Positions 1 to 15,954 of a stretch of 64,000 bases of DNA are shown in pieces (position 1 is the stretch's first letter; the number at the start of each line of letters is the position of its first letter). Both the position numbers and the translations under genes were made by a program. This DNA comes from Sparassis latifolia. Lineage: Eukaryota; Basidiomycota; Agaricomycetes; Polyporales; Sparassidaceae. The DNA lies in contig CM031556.1 in assembly GCA_018466975.1 (NCBI GenBank), positions 4,154,001 to 4,218,000 of the forward strand, read 5' to 3'. The notes beneath the pieces are model-generated. The model was not told the origin of the DNA. It was given only the letters and a program-made list of their open reading frames with translations, and ran no database searches.

Positions 1-251
1 CCGAGGGTGGACGCAGCGGTGCGAAGGTACTCAGCGCCGACGAGGTACGTTCATGGCGTGGTGACGACACTGAGACGCGCTCGCTCGCGGACAGGAGCGC
101 GTTGGGTGAGCCTTCGTTACCATCGCGCATTGCGGTCCCCGACAGCGACGACGACATGGGCAGCGAGAGCGAAGTTGAGGCGTCGCTGCTCGAGTCCGAC
201 AGCAGAGCCACCTCGCCACTGCCCCCGATTACGGTTACTCCCTCACCATAG
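1..251 (+). CDS. 3' end of an unrecognised protein gene (partial)
   Basis: The last part of a plus-strand gene enters from the left edge. An open frame runs through 1-44, is interrupted by a 50-nt intron (45-94, GTACGT donor, ACAG acceptor), and continues from 95 to a TAG at 249-251. The tail is rich in Ser, Asp and Glu (VPDSDDDMGSESEVEAS) and ends in a Pro/Ser/Thr-rich stretch (ATSPLPPITVTPSP). An acidic, disordered C-terminus is all that can be seen, so no function is proposed. The gene converges on the myosin gene, whose stop lies 264 bp downstream. The frame that stays open over the intron is a shadow. Confidence 0.6.
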   Translation, partial: EGGRSGAKVLSADEVRSWRGDDTETRSLADRSALGEPSLPSRIAVPDSDDDMGSESEVEASLLESDSRATSPLPPITVTPSP

Positions 252-514
252 ATTTCGTACTTTTTTCTCGCATGCTTTCGACGATCGATCCTCGCATTTT
301 GATGTAGTTTATTGGAGTGATATACCCACGCAATCGCCCGTCCACGCATCAGCACGCCCACGCATCATCAACTGTCAGAGTCTTATAATCATGTGTACAT
401 GTTGCATCTAACTACTACTTAGCACGGGTGTATACACGTCCTATGTCCTTAATTACCCTGCCTTCATCGGGGTATTACATTCTTACATGCATCGATCCTC
501 TAGGGATACAACTA

Positions 515-3500
515 TCACTCATCGTGCGCCATTTTCTGCGCGCGTTTAGCCAGCTGGGAGGAAGTATCAGAACCTTGCAACTACTTCAGGGCAAACGGAT
601 GCTCACCGCTGCTGCTAGGTCCAACTGTCCCCCGACCGCGGCAGGTTTGACCGCTCCGCCGACTTTGGGCCTCGGAGGCGCAGCGCCAGGACGAGATGCC
701 ATAGGAACGGGTGGTTTACCGGGAACCTTGGGCGCGCCAGGCTTGCTTGCTATGGGTGGTGGACCAGGCTTCGGTTTCACTGCCAATGGAGGTGGCTTAT
801 GTGCCAAAGAGCTCGTCGGCCGAGAGCTTGCAGGCGTCGAATCGTGTAAAGCGCCGTTCATTCCTTCGGACGTCGCCCTCTTCCATGGTGCTGCGGAGCC
901 GTTTGCAGGTGCCATGCCCGGAAATACGGCCACTGGTCTGGCAGAAGGATCTGCAGATATTGACTTGAAACCCACTTTCGGTGCCGCCGGCGCAGCAGAA
1001 GGCACGCGACGGTGAACTGGCGGCGGCGGAGGAGGAGGAGGAGGAGGAGCTGCCTTCGGAACCAGCTCAAGGTAGTTATTGGGTGCCCAGCCTTCTGCGC
1101 CATCTTTCTTTACCAACCACCAACCACTATCTCCCATCTCGACCACCTCGACAATGTCGTCTTTCTTCAAGGTCATCTCACCTTCTTGGCCCTCGAAAGC
1201 ATACTTAGCCCGGTACAGTTCGACGTCAGGTCCTGAAGATGGGGGAGGTGGTGGTGGCGGTGGTGGCGGAGGCGCAACCGTCCTGCCAGGAGGTGCACGA
1301 GATACCTTCGCAGTCGGTGTTAATGTGGACGCTGGGGTATGCGGTTTGACAGCGGCGGCTGTCGGCCTGCCAGGTAGCGGCTGCGTAGTAGGCCTAGATC
1401 TTGACGATGATGGTTTCTGTCATCATGACGTGAGTGGTGGTTTACACGGGTCGTAAGACAAGCCTACATCTGACGGTCCACCTTTCCGTAGCAACTTTCC
1501 TTGTGCGATCGGACGCACAACGCCTACCTTTCGCTTCGCTGGCGGGCGCGATAGGCTGCTGGGTGGCTCACCAGAAGGGACATGCACAGTATGACTCTTG
1601 TACTGGTCGTTCCTAGGGACAGTCTCATCCTTGACGAACTTCACCTGTGCCTTCTTGTCCTTCTTCTTGTTATAATCGATGCTAACACGATCATCAACGC
1701 GCGTATGTGTAGCAGCAAATCATGCACATACATTGGTCCTATGACCAGACTAATGCTGGCTTGCGTCAATTGCATCAGGTGAGTTGTAAGTTCTGTCTTG
1801 AAGACACAGCTAATGAGGGGATCCCCTTCCTCGGTAATTCCGCAGTTCAACGCCTGTTCAGATGGTTTCAGTAACGACATTGCAACGCTGATGACAGACC
1901 CACCATCCAGTCATCTCTTAGATTAGACATAGCGATACTCTTGATTGTGACCAGAGGAATTTTGCGCTCCAGGATCATATGCATACGACCTTCCTTCTCT
2001 GTGGCCATGACAATGTGTATAGCCTTCTGTGTCTATTACGTGAAAGCAAGGAGGTCAGGTGGTGCAAGCCACGGAGAATGGTGTGCGTACCACGATGAGG
2101 AATCGTGTACTAAGTTTGCTGGAACGCATTGCCTTCGACACAAGGATCTGCACCTTGGAGCTGAAAACTACATTCTCGTCTATAACACCATTAATATTCC
2201 ATGGCTGACAATTGGCAGTCAATATACCCACAAGCAATGCCACAAGCAGCCAGAAGCTCTTCGCCCAACGCGCTTTTGCCATTGAGATCGAGATAGTCGC
2301 CCATAAACCGCCGGTAGCTAATGAGACTGAAGCGCCGCCGCTCCTTCCTGCCAGCAAGAATTTGGTGGCCATAGTCGCGAATCTTGGCGTACTCAATGCC
2401 TTCCTTGTTGTTTTTCCAAAAGCGCTGAATCCGCCGGGCGCACTCGTGCTTGTAGCGCATGTAGTTCCGCCATGCACGTTGTATGCGGCCGGCCATATTG
2501 TGCCAATATCGGTCTCTCATCGTTTCTAGCGCAAAGAGCTGGGGCAAGTCAGATAGAGACATCGGATACATCAATATAACTATTCACCGTCTCGGGATTC
2601 TTGATAAATGCCTTCGTCACACCCATCTGCCATTCCTCCTTCGCGATGCCGGTGTCGATGAGGATCTTCTCGCAACCTGACTTCGCATCTCCCTGCCATG
2701 TGTATTCACCGGCGTACGAGGTGGCAGGAGAGAGCAGGTAAAACCGCTCAATCATCTTCTCGAACGTATTCCTGTACGCAAATCCAGCTCGACGAATGCG
2801 AATGTTCTCTTGTAAACCCAAGTACTTGACCTGATGTAAAACCGCCTTGATATCGTACTCAGTGGAGCTGCGGTTCTGATTCGGCTTGATTGTTCGGATG
2901 TACGAAGGCTGTGCGCGCATTAAGTTCTCAACGAGGGCAGCAGCGGATGACTACGAACACGATGAGTATCACATACTGTGTAGATGTCAGTGTACCCACC
3001 TTGATCCTATCTCCAGCGGTCGGTGGTCTCTTCTTGCTGTTCGGATCTGGCCGATCAGGAAACAGACCTCGGAGGAACTGATTGCTGCTACCAGCAACCA
3101 GGTCCAGTAAGTCTTTGACGAGCACATCCTTGTTCTTGTCCGTCATGCCGGCAACGTTGTACATCACGTCACCGGCGTAGTGCTTGACGAGGAACTGCGC
3201 ACCGCGAGACTCGAAGTGGGGGTTGCTCGACAAGCTCGCCATGCGCTGCACGAAGCTGTTGTCTGCCGCGCTGGGGTCGGCGTGTGCTGTCGCACAAGCG
3301 TCATTTAGTGCAGCGAAGATGCCTGGCGGGCGTTTCTCCTCGATCAAGTCGCACACGATCTTGTTGTTGAAGTACTGAATAGGCGTCCACTTGATTTGTT
3401 CACGAACATACTCCTCCTGCTCCGTCTTCAGTGTCAGCTCGATGAAGATCTGCTGCAGCTTCTCGTTTACGTAGTTGATACACAGTTGCTCGAATGAGTT

Positions 3501-5171
3501 GTCCTGAGAATGATCAACAAGACATCGTTGAAGATAAGCCGTACACACCGACCTCAAAAATCTCAAAGCCAAAGATATCCTGCCTCACGTACGGACGATC
3601 AGTAACGAAAGCAGTCAATGGCAATTGTACTGACCAAAATACCGATCAATTGTGCAGTGGTGGACCGTGGTTTCATGGAGACGTTGATCTTGGACACAAT
3701 CCACTCGAATAGGTTGTTATAAATTGCCTTCGCTAAGGCATCGCGTCCGGCACTAGCCTGTGCAGGATTAAGAGGAACATCGTATACAGATCCCCGTCGC
3801 CCACCGCGCTGCGTCTCCATTATTCTGATCGTCATTACCTTCTGCATGAGTGCACCGTCCACGTCCATCAAGTACGCGATGAAGTCGGTAACGCTAGTAT
3901 CTGCCACCTTAGCGTTACCATCATCCATCTCCTCGTACTGGACATTCCCAAGCCATAAAATGACCGCCAACATCCGAAAAATCTCGCTTTGCTCAAGGTG
4001 GCTTAGCCCGATAATTTGCATTGCTCGCTGCAACCATGTTAGTAAATGCGGAAGAGGAAAGAAGGGTTTCCACCAACAATGGTCTCACTGAAGTCCTGCA
4101 GGTCATCGATGCCCTGGACTTCGAGACAGTTGCTGATACTTGTGTAAGCATAGGCTTCCGGCGTCTGCAGGCCGTACATTTCTGCGCCCTGATCAGATAT
4201 GAAATGTACACGCCATAAAGAGCCTCGCTGACCTCGCTGCTCGTCCGAGGCACCTTTCGTGAACTGGTAGAATATGTGGAAATTGCGCTCGTTCTCCACC
4301 TGACCAACTACGCGTCCCTTCTCCAAAAGGTAGTTGGTGATTTGGGCCCCGATAGGCTCCCCTTGGTCATTGAACATGATTTCCAGGTATTTGCCCTGTT
4401 ACCTCATGAGTAACACAGCTAGAGATGGACATGTTCACGTACATGTCGACTGGAGTTGTTATTGCGAAGCGTCTTCGCACATCCAAAGCTCTCTAGTAGC
4501 GGATTTGTGGCGAGCACCATGTCCTTGATCTCCTGGATGCTGCCGCCCTGGCCTCCAGAAACGGCGGCGATGTACTGCATTATGCGCTTCGCCGCCTCCG
4601 TCTTACCCGCCCCCGATTCGCCGGAAATAATCACGCACTGATTATCGTGGTACGCGTTCATGTTGTAGTATGCAGACTCTGCAATTCCGAATACATGCGG
4701 CGGCATCTCGAGCCTGTTCTTGCCCTTATACCGCTGTAACACCTCGTCAGTGTAGATACCCGTCTCTGGCGCACAGTTTAGACAACGATACAGACAGTCA
4801 ATAAAATGACACACCTCTGAATGGATTCACAGAAATTAAGACCGCTCCGATGTACGTGTAGATGTCGCCATTCAGCCAACGCTTCTCGAGGTTTTCGGTG
4901 ATGGTCTCGTTTGTGATTGCGGTGAGTAAGGTCATGTCAGACACACCGACTTGCTTCTTCTTGAAACCCTCCTTCCAGTCCGCCTGCAGAGATTGTGGAT
5001 TGGCATCTCCGTATCCTGCAACTCACGTATCCATACCTTCGCCACCTTCGTTGGCTTGCTGCCGCCCTTTTTGGGTGCAGCTGCGACCTTCTTGCCAGCC
5101 TTCTTAGACGGCGCCTACATAAAGAATGAATGAAGGTATCACCAGACATGGTTTGCTATTGAACTGACCAT
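515..5171 (-). CDS. MYO1: Class I unconventional myosin (long-tailed fungal myosin I)
   Basis: Actin-based motor expected at cortical actin patches, driving endocytosis and polarised growth. The predicted start is a lone ATG (5169-5171) followed at once by a 54-nt intron (5115-5168); this gives the N-terminus [10 protein letters not shown] typical of fungal myosin I. The next intron is 4984-5036. The motor domain has the P-loop [14 protein letters not shown] (about 4590-4620). A serine sits at the TEDS position ([12 protein letters not shown], about 3780), the known PAK phosphorylation site in fungal class I myosins. IQ motifs (about 2390-2500), a TH1 domain ([16 protein letters not shown], about 1470-1560), an SH3 domain (about 1060-1220) and a Pro-rich segment follow. 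After a last intron the protein ends [12 protein letters not shown] with TGA at 515-517. The Arp2/3-binding acidic DDW-type tail of yeast and ascomycete homologues is absent. Confidence 0.95.
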
Positions 5172-5762
5172 CACGAAGTCACAATATCAGGATCGGACAG
5201 CCTGAGGATTATATCGTTCTGAGCGGTGACACCGTGTTTAGTAGTTGTATGCGCAAGCAATGGCGACCGCTTGCTAAGCCTTCCTTCTTGAGATCGACTG
5301 AAAGTCCGGGTCTAAAGCAGATGGAAGTAAATAGCTAGAAAGATTGTGTATGTCTCGGTTTCAGTGACCTGATAAGCTAACTGCCGCGTCGCTGCTCCGC
5401 GCGTCTATCGGGTTATGAGATCTCTCATACGGGATTCTAGTTTTCACATCGAAACAAACTTCAAACGCGAGGCGTGCACATGTACAGCTTGGGATCGAGT
5501 AAAAGAGTGGAGTGGAATTGTAAAACATGTTGGTACTATCAGAGTCTGAGCAGTAAAATACCTCTAGATTAAGTCGGCCGCCTAAATGTCTGGTGGTATA
5601 CCAGAAACTGAGACAATCCAGTTAGTCAACGGAAACAATGCTCTCGGGATACACGATCAGCTCTTGCTAGGCGACAAGAAAGTGCCACCACAGCTCGCGA
5701 TTGGAGAAGCAAACTGCCCAAAGGGGTGGTATGGGCTGTACCAGACCGTGCGTTGCACACGG
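5172..5762. other. Intergenic, presumed myosin promoter
   Basis: This holds the 5' side of the myosin gene and the 3' flank of the DUF6534 relic, both on the minus strand. No open frame with coding character and no clear repeat was seen. Confidence 0.5.
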
Positions 5763-6495
5763 CTAAACCACCTGCGTCTTATTGTCCCAGTCTGTCGTCG
5801 CCCTCGTGTCATCGGCCATCTTATGCGACTCGACGTGGACCAGTAGTTCTGGAGCCTGATACAATTTCAGCAGTATGATCATATGTTGTATAGCGTGTGT
5901 TCACGCACCTGTCGGTCACGCAGCACACGCGAGCTGAAGGCACTCTGCTCAGCAGATGATGCGCCATAGCTATGTGTCTCTCGCGCGTTGAGCGAAGACA
6001 TGATACTGTTTGCATACAATCGAGGAAGGATGAACGAGAGTGCAAAGTGTGCAAAACCCAGTTAAAATTGAAAAACGACAGCGTCTCACAACGGACCTAT
6101 GTAATTTGGCGCGGTCTCCACCAAGTAGAGCAGTAGCTCGACAGTAGCTACCGCGGAGGTTAGAAGCCCTGTAATCATAGATTTCAGATGGACAAGAAGA
6201 TACAACGATGAGCATTCGTACCGTTCTGTATGGTATCTGCAAAGTAGAAATTGCATAAAAACTCTTAGAATATGTGCTGATGGCGCTTACTCCGAATAAT
6301 CTCATCCACAATTTTATCCGTTTTCGTCCAGCCCGACTTGTGGCCACGCAGGTACCAAAATATGGAAGCAGTTATGATGAGATCCCCAACTACAGCGCAC
6401 ACCATCCACACGATGACCGTTGCCTTCGGAGACGGGACTTTCTCGACACTGAAGTCAAGTCCATAGAAGCCCGCCGCGACGCCAGTTCCTGTTCA
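5763..6495 (-). pseudogene. DUF6534-type multipass membrane protein, 5'-truncated relic
   Basis: Translation in pieces gives GTGVAAGFYGLDFSVEKV, a hydrophobic helix (IVWMVCAVVGDLIITASIFW), the family segment TIQNGLLTSAVATVELLLYL, then LPRLYANSIMSSLNARE, and a tail ending in TQVV with TAG at 5763-5765. These match the C-terminal half of DUF6534 proteins, an abundant agaricomycete family of unknown role with several TM helices. Introns with normal borders separate the blocks. Two points argue for decay: the N-terminal helices are missing upstream of about 6495, and the frame linking TAPNYI to LPRLYAN contains in-frame TGA and TAA. A GTGAGA donor can skip the stops only by also losing the conserved FILPRLYANS block. 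A short functional variant cannot be excluded. Confidence 0.6.
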
Positions 6496-6589
6496 ACGAT
6501 GGCAGTCAGCATTGGTCGTTGAGAGGTGATGATCGACCGCTTCTTGCGGGTGACGCGCGGGCCGGTTGTTGAGATCGACGAATCGTCGC

Positions 6590-7332
6590 AGGACCCCCGA
6601 CAATTGGTGGAAATGCCTGATCCTGAGGAGCCCAAAATGTCCGTTAGCAGAAGCCGATTTCTGGCCTGAAATGTCCGCGAAAAACCAGGCCTCCGGCCCT
6701 CGGAGGTCAAATTTGTCCGGGTTTTGGACCAGGCATCCGTTCATCACAGAAATGTCCGGGCTCCCAGATCAGGCCTCAGGAGGCTACAATTTTGTCCGTA
6801 TTCACGAATCAGGCCCGGGAGGCTCCAAATTTCAGAACCGCTTTCCGAGCTGCGAGAATGAAGGAATGAGCATGCTCCTTTGTGTAACACATTCTGTCTA
6901 TTACTTGAGACAGAATTCAAGGCTACTACGATAGTGACATCATAAGGTAAGCACCTTCTACTGTTCTTAGCGAGTTTCCATCTTCAGGAAGGCACTTATG
7001 TGAGGCTGCTGAGATGTCAACTACAAACTTCGAAGCGGCGTGTCTGTGCGACCAGACAGCACCTGAGAGCCTTTGAAGGCAGTAATAAGTCCGAGCCCCC
7101 TTCCGCCCCGGTGCCGGCCTCATACGTAGATAGGTTCGGCCGGGGTCGAACTTTGTCCGGAGGGGGATCAGGCATCCATGATGTCCGGTACGTCTGTCCG
7201 TGAAAAACCTCAGGCCATCCACGGGTTGACCCCCTGATTTGTCCGTGAAAAATCAGGGATGGCGCTCTCAAAAGTCCAAAATTTGTCCGAAATCGGCTCA
7301 GGGATCCTCCCCAAAATATTGTCGGGGGTCCT
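6590..7332. mobile_element. 743-bp non-autonomous TIR DNA element with 8-bp target duplication
   Basis: Perfect 15-bp terminal inverted repeats AGGACCCCCGACAAT (6590-6604 and inverted 7318-7332) are flanked by an identical 8-bp direct repeat ATCGTCGC (6582-6589 and 7333-7340), the expected target-site duplication. No transposase frame is present. The inside holds many degenerate repeats built on TTTGTCCG followed 20-30 nt later by ATCAGGC, all in plus orientation (for example near 6707, 6792, 7154, 7240 and 7282). Eight-bp duplications are typical of hAT and KDZ (Kyakuja/Dileera/Zisupton) superfamilies. TIRs starting AGGACC are shared with the element at 38227-38763. It lies between the DUF6534 relic and the hydrolase relic. 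Confidence 0.85.
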
Positions 7333-7423
7333 ATCGTCGCCCACCTCTAATATGAAAAGGATGCTCGCCGTACCGTTTGCATAACCTAAGGTGCCTTGAC
7401 CGTGTTCGCTGGCGCCGTCAACC

Positions 7424-8229
7424 GTGTCTTCTTTTGTGGTGCCGGTGAACAGCGATGACATCGAACTGCATTACGTCGACATCGGTGTTCTGCCCCCGTC
7501 CTCTTCGGTTCCCTACTCTTCGCCGTGCATGGCATGGGGTTCAACGTTCAACGTTCAACGTTCAACAGCCGTACGTCGAGAACATCTTCAAAAACTCACG
7601 ATCTCGTCCACGATGCATGATCATTGGTTGCCGAAGGAACCTGGAACGCGTTTGATAATCGACCCAACCATGCTTACCACCCGTACTACAGTACTAGTTC
7701 GCAATGCACCCTATGTGGGTCATCTCCTACTGGAAATACGGCTCCCTGTCGAAGCGCGATCCGAAGCTCCTCTCCCACATCGTCCCGTCGGTGCATCGCC
7801 GGCCGATGATTTACGGCATGTCCTAGGAGGAGATCGCAGAGGTCGTCGATGGTCCTCGCCCGAGACACACAGTTTCTTCATCGCCATCCGGCAAGCACAA
7901 GCCAAAGACCGTAAGACGTGGTTTGACCGGGAACTCAGGGAGCCGCTCCCTGCACATGAAGACCTCGCCGCCGACTGCTCAGGGTCGCTCACCATTCCTG
8001 CACGTTGCGCGATGGCGGTATGAACTTCAAGATAATCCTGCCAGTGGGTGCAAATCACTGTGTGAGTAGCCTATCGTATAGTCTACGAAGCTGCCAAGAT
8101 TTACGTAAAGTAGATGCGTTGTCTGTAGTTGCAATATTTGGGATGACCCGGAGAAGGCGCTGCAGGCGTACCTTGAGCCTTCCTCTCGAGCTCGACCGTC
8201 TGTCATCTTGCATTCCGAATGTAAATTGA
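7424..8229 (+). pseudogene. Alpha/beta-hydrolase fold protein, decayed
   Basis: Blocks typical of fungal alpha/beta hydrolases occur in order but in different frames: SDDIELHYVDIGVLPPSSS, LLFAVHGMGFN (oxyanion-hole HG region), a block like the RLVAVNRRxxxGS strand (MIIGCRRNLERV), WVISYWKYGSLSKRDP, RRPMIYGMS directly followed by TAG and EEIAEVV, and a C-terminal MNFKIILPVGANHC with NIWDDPEKALQAYLE, the catalytic-His region. No ATG opens the first block. The HGMGFN block runs into a 27-nt tandem repeat of TTCAACG (7540-7566) that probably broke the frame. Several further stops are present. The plus-strand 199-codon frame over this region is only partly the real frame. Confidence 0.65.
7540..7566 (+). 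repeat. 7-nt tandem repeat (TTCAACG) x about 4
   Basis: Four near-perfect copies of TTCAACG follow the HGMGFN codons of the hydrolase relic. A two-copy version of the same unit occurs in the left copy of the segmental duplication (about 36199-36215), where the right copy has one unit. This suggests replication-slippage growth at two unrelated coding sites. Confidence 0.8.
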
Positions 8230-8534
8230 CTGAGATGAGAGCGTCGTGTCTAAACTGCCTGGATCGAAACACTTAGTTGATTTCGACTAATCTCTCTCGC
8301 ACGATGTGCCGGAGATGTAAGTCAAACGTTTTCACTAGCAGACACGACACGGACACGTGTACGCGTAAAAGCGCTTTAGACCGCACCTCCCGCCACAATC
8401 TCCGCTGGGGTCGATGAAGTCAGAAATGTATCCGCGAGCATGAAGCCCACATGGAAATAAATGGCTAACAAGGCGATCAAATAATCGATCCACACCATGT
8501 GTCTCGACGGCCGTACCACTGCACCATATTACGG

Positions 8535-9839
8535 TCACTGGGGAGCAACCTGTCCATTTTTGCTGATCTTTAATTCGGCGACATAATGCTGCCGTTTCTC
8601 GAGATCTGCACACATGCTTAACGATTAGAAACGCGGAAGTAAGCAAACTAACACACCATGCGCCCACATCGCAGCACCAATGCGGTTCGAGATGGAGAAC
8701 ACAAGCCCCACCAGCGGTAGGCGCTCCAGAAGAGCGGCGGCGAATCCAAACGCTGAGGATTACTTTTTGAATAAAGCAAATATTATAGGTACTGTCTGAG
8801 TAAATGCGCACCTCTGTAGTCCCACTTGCGCTCTTCTATGAAGACGGACACTTGCGTCGTTGTCATCCCCTTAGCTTGGAAGTACTTTGGGAAGGAAGTA
8901 TGATTTAGTCCGTAGTCGATGCACGAAGGGCAAACTCACTGGCCGGTGAAGATACCGCGCTGTCCCCAATGCTCGGAGCCAAGCGGATACAAGAATACCA
9001 ACCAAAGGCACGAAGTCAAAGGGATATAACCCGACTGGAGTAACAGTTAAGAGTAAAGTTGCACACGCAATAAATGCACGTACTCTTGACCACTATCTTG
9101 CCCAAGCCACCGCCGAAGAACTTTCCCCAGCCACTACCGCCCACGTGTGGGGGAACGTCCCACTCCTCGACATACGGTTGCCAAAACTCGGACCCTTTGC
9201 CTCGCGATTCGATGGTCTGGTTGTACGCGCGTTCGCGGGCGATACGGAGGTTGTGGGAGAGGCACCAGGTCAGGATCACCGTAATCTGAGAGGACAGAAA
9301 CATGACGGTTGCATCTAGAGAAATGTCGTCGCTCATGGTAAATAACGCTGCAAGGAGGAGACATACATGTTGGTAGATCGAACGGAACGCCGAATCCAAA
9401 GACTGATTCCTTTGATAGTCCCGTAACTCGAGGAGAACTGCAGTGGTCATGTAGCTAGCGTCAGTTTGAGAATGAAGAAATAGACACCGACTTTATAAGG
9501 AAGATCTCAACGAATTTACGTTGCATCTTAAACGTCGTCGTCGCCTACATACAAGGAGTTTTCCGTTAAACTTGGTGACATCGTGAGGACACTTGCAAAA
9601 CTAACCCATACGAGTCCGATGGTCAAGCCCCTGACTGCACCATGTTCACATTTTTTCCATGCCGGACCGTATAGCTTCTTGTCTGTGAATAGCCTGTATA
9701 CGCCGACGACGACATAGGCCGGAGGAAATTGGAGGCGTACATTCGCCCTGCGTAGATTGTCTGGAACATTGTGGGTGAAAGGTCTCGGAACGGTAACGTC
9801 TTCGCCGAAGTCGCCCGGGAGAGTGGGTGTGGTCGCCAT
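8535..9839 (-). CDS. EI24-domain integral membrane protein (Rrt8/Lds outer-spore-wall family)
   Basis: A multi-exon gene read from ATG 9837-9839 (MATTPTLPGDFGED) to TGA 8535-8537. Recognisable blocks are FPPAYVVVGVYRLFTDKKLY, a helix (AVRGLTIGL), LDATVMFLSSQITVILTWCLSHNLRIARERA, SRGKGSEFWQPYVEEW, a helix in the frame FDFVPLVGILVSAWLRALGTARYLH, VSVFIEERKWDYR, and FGFAAALLERLPLVGLVFSISNRIGAAMWAHDLEKRQH before the end. This order and the LGTARYLH, RKWDYRxFGF and SNRIGAAMWAHDLEKRQ signatures match fungal EI24-like proteins, including yeast Rrt8, Lds1 and Lds2, which sit on lipid droplets and the outer spore wall. Introns are short with normal borders. The ISWI gene ends 154 bp upstream on the same strand. 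Exact borders of the exon near 9380-9490 are uncertain. Confidence 0.8.
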
Positions 9840-9992
9840 GGTCAAGTTGATTGCAGACGCCCATATTCCACGCAAGGATACAGAATAATTACGATGCACT
9901 CTAGGGTACTCTACAGCTCCTCAGATACGTATGTATGTCATGTACAAGCCAAATGCAGCAAGTCCGAGACCACTTCCTCCTGCGAAACTTCA

Positions 9993-14525
<4,533 letters not shown>

Positions 14526-15954
14526 GTCGTGGTTTGGATGCAAGAGAAGTCAGGCGCGTCCGCCACTCAAACGCGGTTATTACCAAATACTGCGAAAGTA
14601 ATAATAATTATAACAATAGTTTATTTGGAACTCATGGGCAAAACGTAATCTTTGAAACGGTTACATTTACACCAGTGATCAAACCAGAAACGCGTACTAA
14701 TATAAGTACAATCATTAGGCTGGAGGATCGTGGACCGGCTACTGAAGTACAAAGTACTACCTTGACCGCACTCGGGTCCGGAGTACCTCCTTGTATTGGC
14801 GATCTGGCTCTTCAATGGACCTCCCGTGTTCTGCAGAGACTGAAGGACGAGAGCACGACGAGAGGAGTGGCAGCAGTGAGTTCCTCTTCAAGCAATTACT
14901 TCCAGCAGACCGCCCAGCATAATATCCCTCCTCAGCCAGAATTCTCTTCGCTTCCGCTGGGAATTTACTGTAGACCCATAAACATGATGAGCAGCCTTCG
15001 TGAGCTTGCAAGGATGTACTACGGCGGAGCCAGAGTTGTTGACAGATAGCAACGGCGGCGCCAACGTGAGCTATTTAGCAATTTGAAGTGCGATTTATAA
15101 GAGAGATTCATCTATATATATGGTGGTAGATGCTCGGACTCGGAGGTGGTAGTCCCCCGAAGGCAGATCTATGGTAGACACTCTGCTTCAACCTTCGTGC
15201 CTCAGGATATCCGTGTCTGCGGCGAGGTCACTGTGGCGCTTATGTATATGAGGCGCCTATTCCTCCCTCTCGCTTAGACGGCCACGCACTAGTGGTTTGA
15301 CGCTTTCGCTCCTGCGGCGTTCATGAAGGACAATATATGTCTGAGAGCTCTAAGCTAGTAAGTTACACACGTGTCTCTGGCCCAGTGCTAAGAATCTTGT
15401 GCTTGAACCTCCTCCATCTCGTAGTAGAGCTGGCAGGATCGCCTGTCGTGATGTCTGGGAGTCTGATTCCTGGTCTTGTCCGAAGGTTATTCCTTGTAGA
15501 GTCAAAATATATCGCTGGTCGGTCTCATTCATAAATTCCAGTGCAGAACTGACGCTTGCATTGGACTTGACAATATGATCGCACCGAAGGGCTTTGTCAG
15601 TTACGCTCAGGCCGCTGGAGGTGGCTGTGGACAGTCCTCGTTGTGCCTTAACCCGCCGCATCGCACCATGCTGTCGGTCTCAAGCTCGCTTCCTTGCATC
15701 CTGCTGTTTCCGCGTGGTGCGTCTCCGTCGCAAGCTGGCGTCCTGTCAAGTAGCTCTGGTTACCTTATCGGAACAACAATGACAATGGAACTAAGCACCG
15801 ACTCCGTTATGACCTATCACGCTGTGACGCAGTTCTTTGCGCGTGGTATAAATTGTCCAGTTTCCAATCGTTGGCCAACGTCAACATCCTCCCTTGTCTT
15901 CATCCAACTTCCATCTTCGAGCGCCGCTGTTTTCTCATCAGACCTTGTCACCCC
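14526..15954. other. Divergent promoter region, no supported gene
   Basis: This 1.4-kb gap separates the ISWI start (minus) from the FHA gene start (plus). A 171-codon plus frame (14534-15049) and a 103-codon minus frame (15350-15661, SVTDKALRCDHIVKSNAS) are open, but neither has a recognised domain or a convincing gene structure. A run of AT (14596-14630) and a TATATATA stretch near 15113-15121 are the only other features. Confidence 0.4.
15846..15852 (+). promoter_or_regulatory. Probable TATA box of the FHA gene
   Basis: TATAAAT lies 109 bp before the chosen ATG at 15955. The stretch between is pyrimidine-rich, as in fungal 5' leaders. This placement supports 15955 over the in-frame ATG at 15853, which sits immediately after the box. 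Confidence 0.45.

Noticed and set aside
44..411. The continuous plus frame through 7-411 as the real product
   Set aside because: The spliced frame (intron 45-94) gives an acidic Ser-rich tail with a stop at 249-251, whereas the continuous frame is Arg- and His-rich shadow sequence.
14534..15049. A 171-codon plus frame between ISWI and the FHA gene
   Set aside because: No domain, low-complexity Ser/Thr/Asn content, no gene structure; more likely promoter DNA.
15350..15661. A 103-codon minus frame with a protein-like stretch (SVTDKALRCDHIVKSNAS)
   Set aside because: No family recognised, no convincing start or partner exons; kept only as a note.
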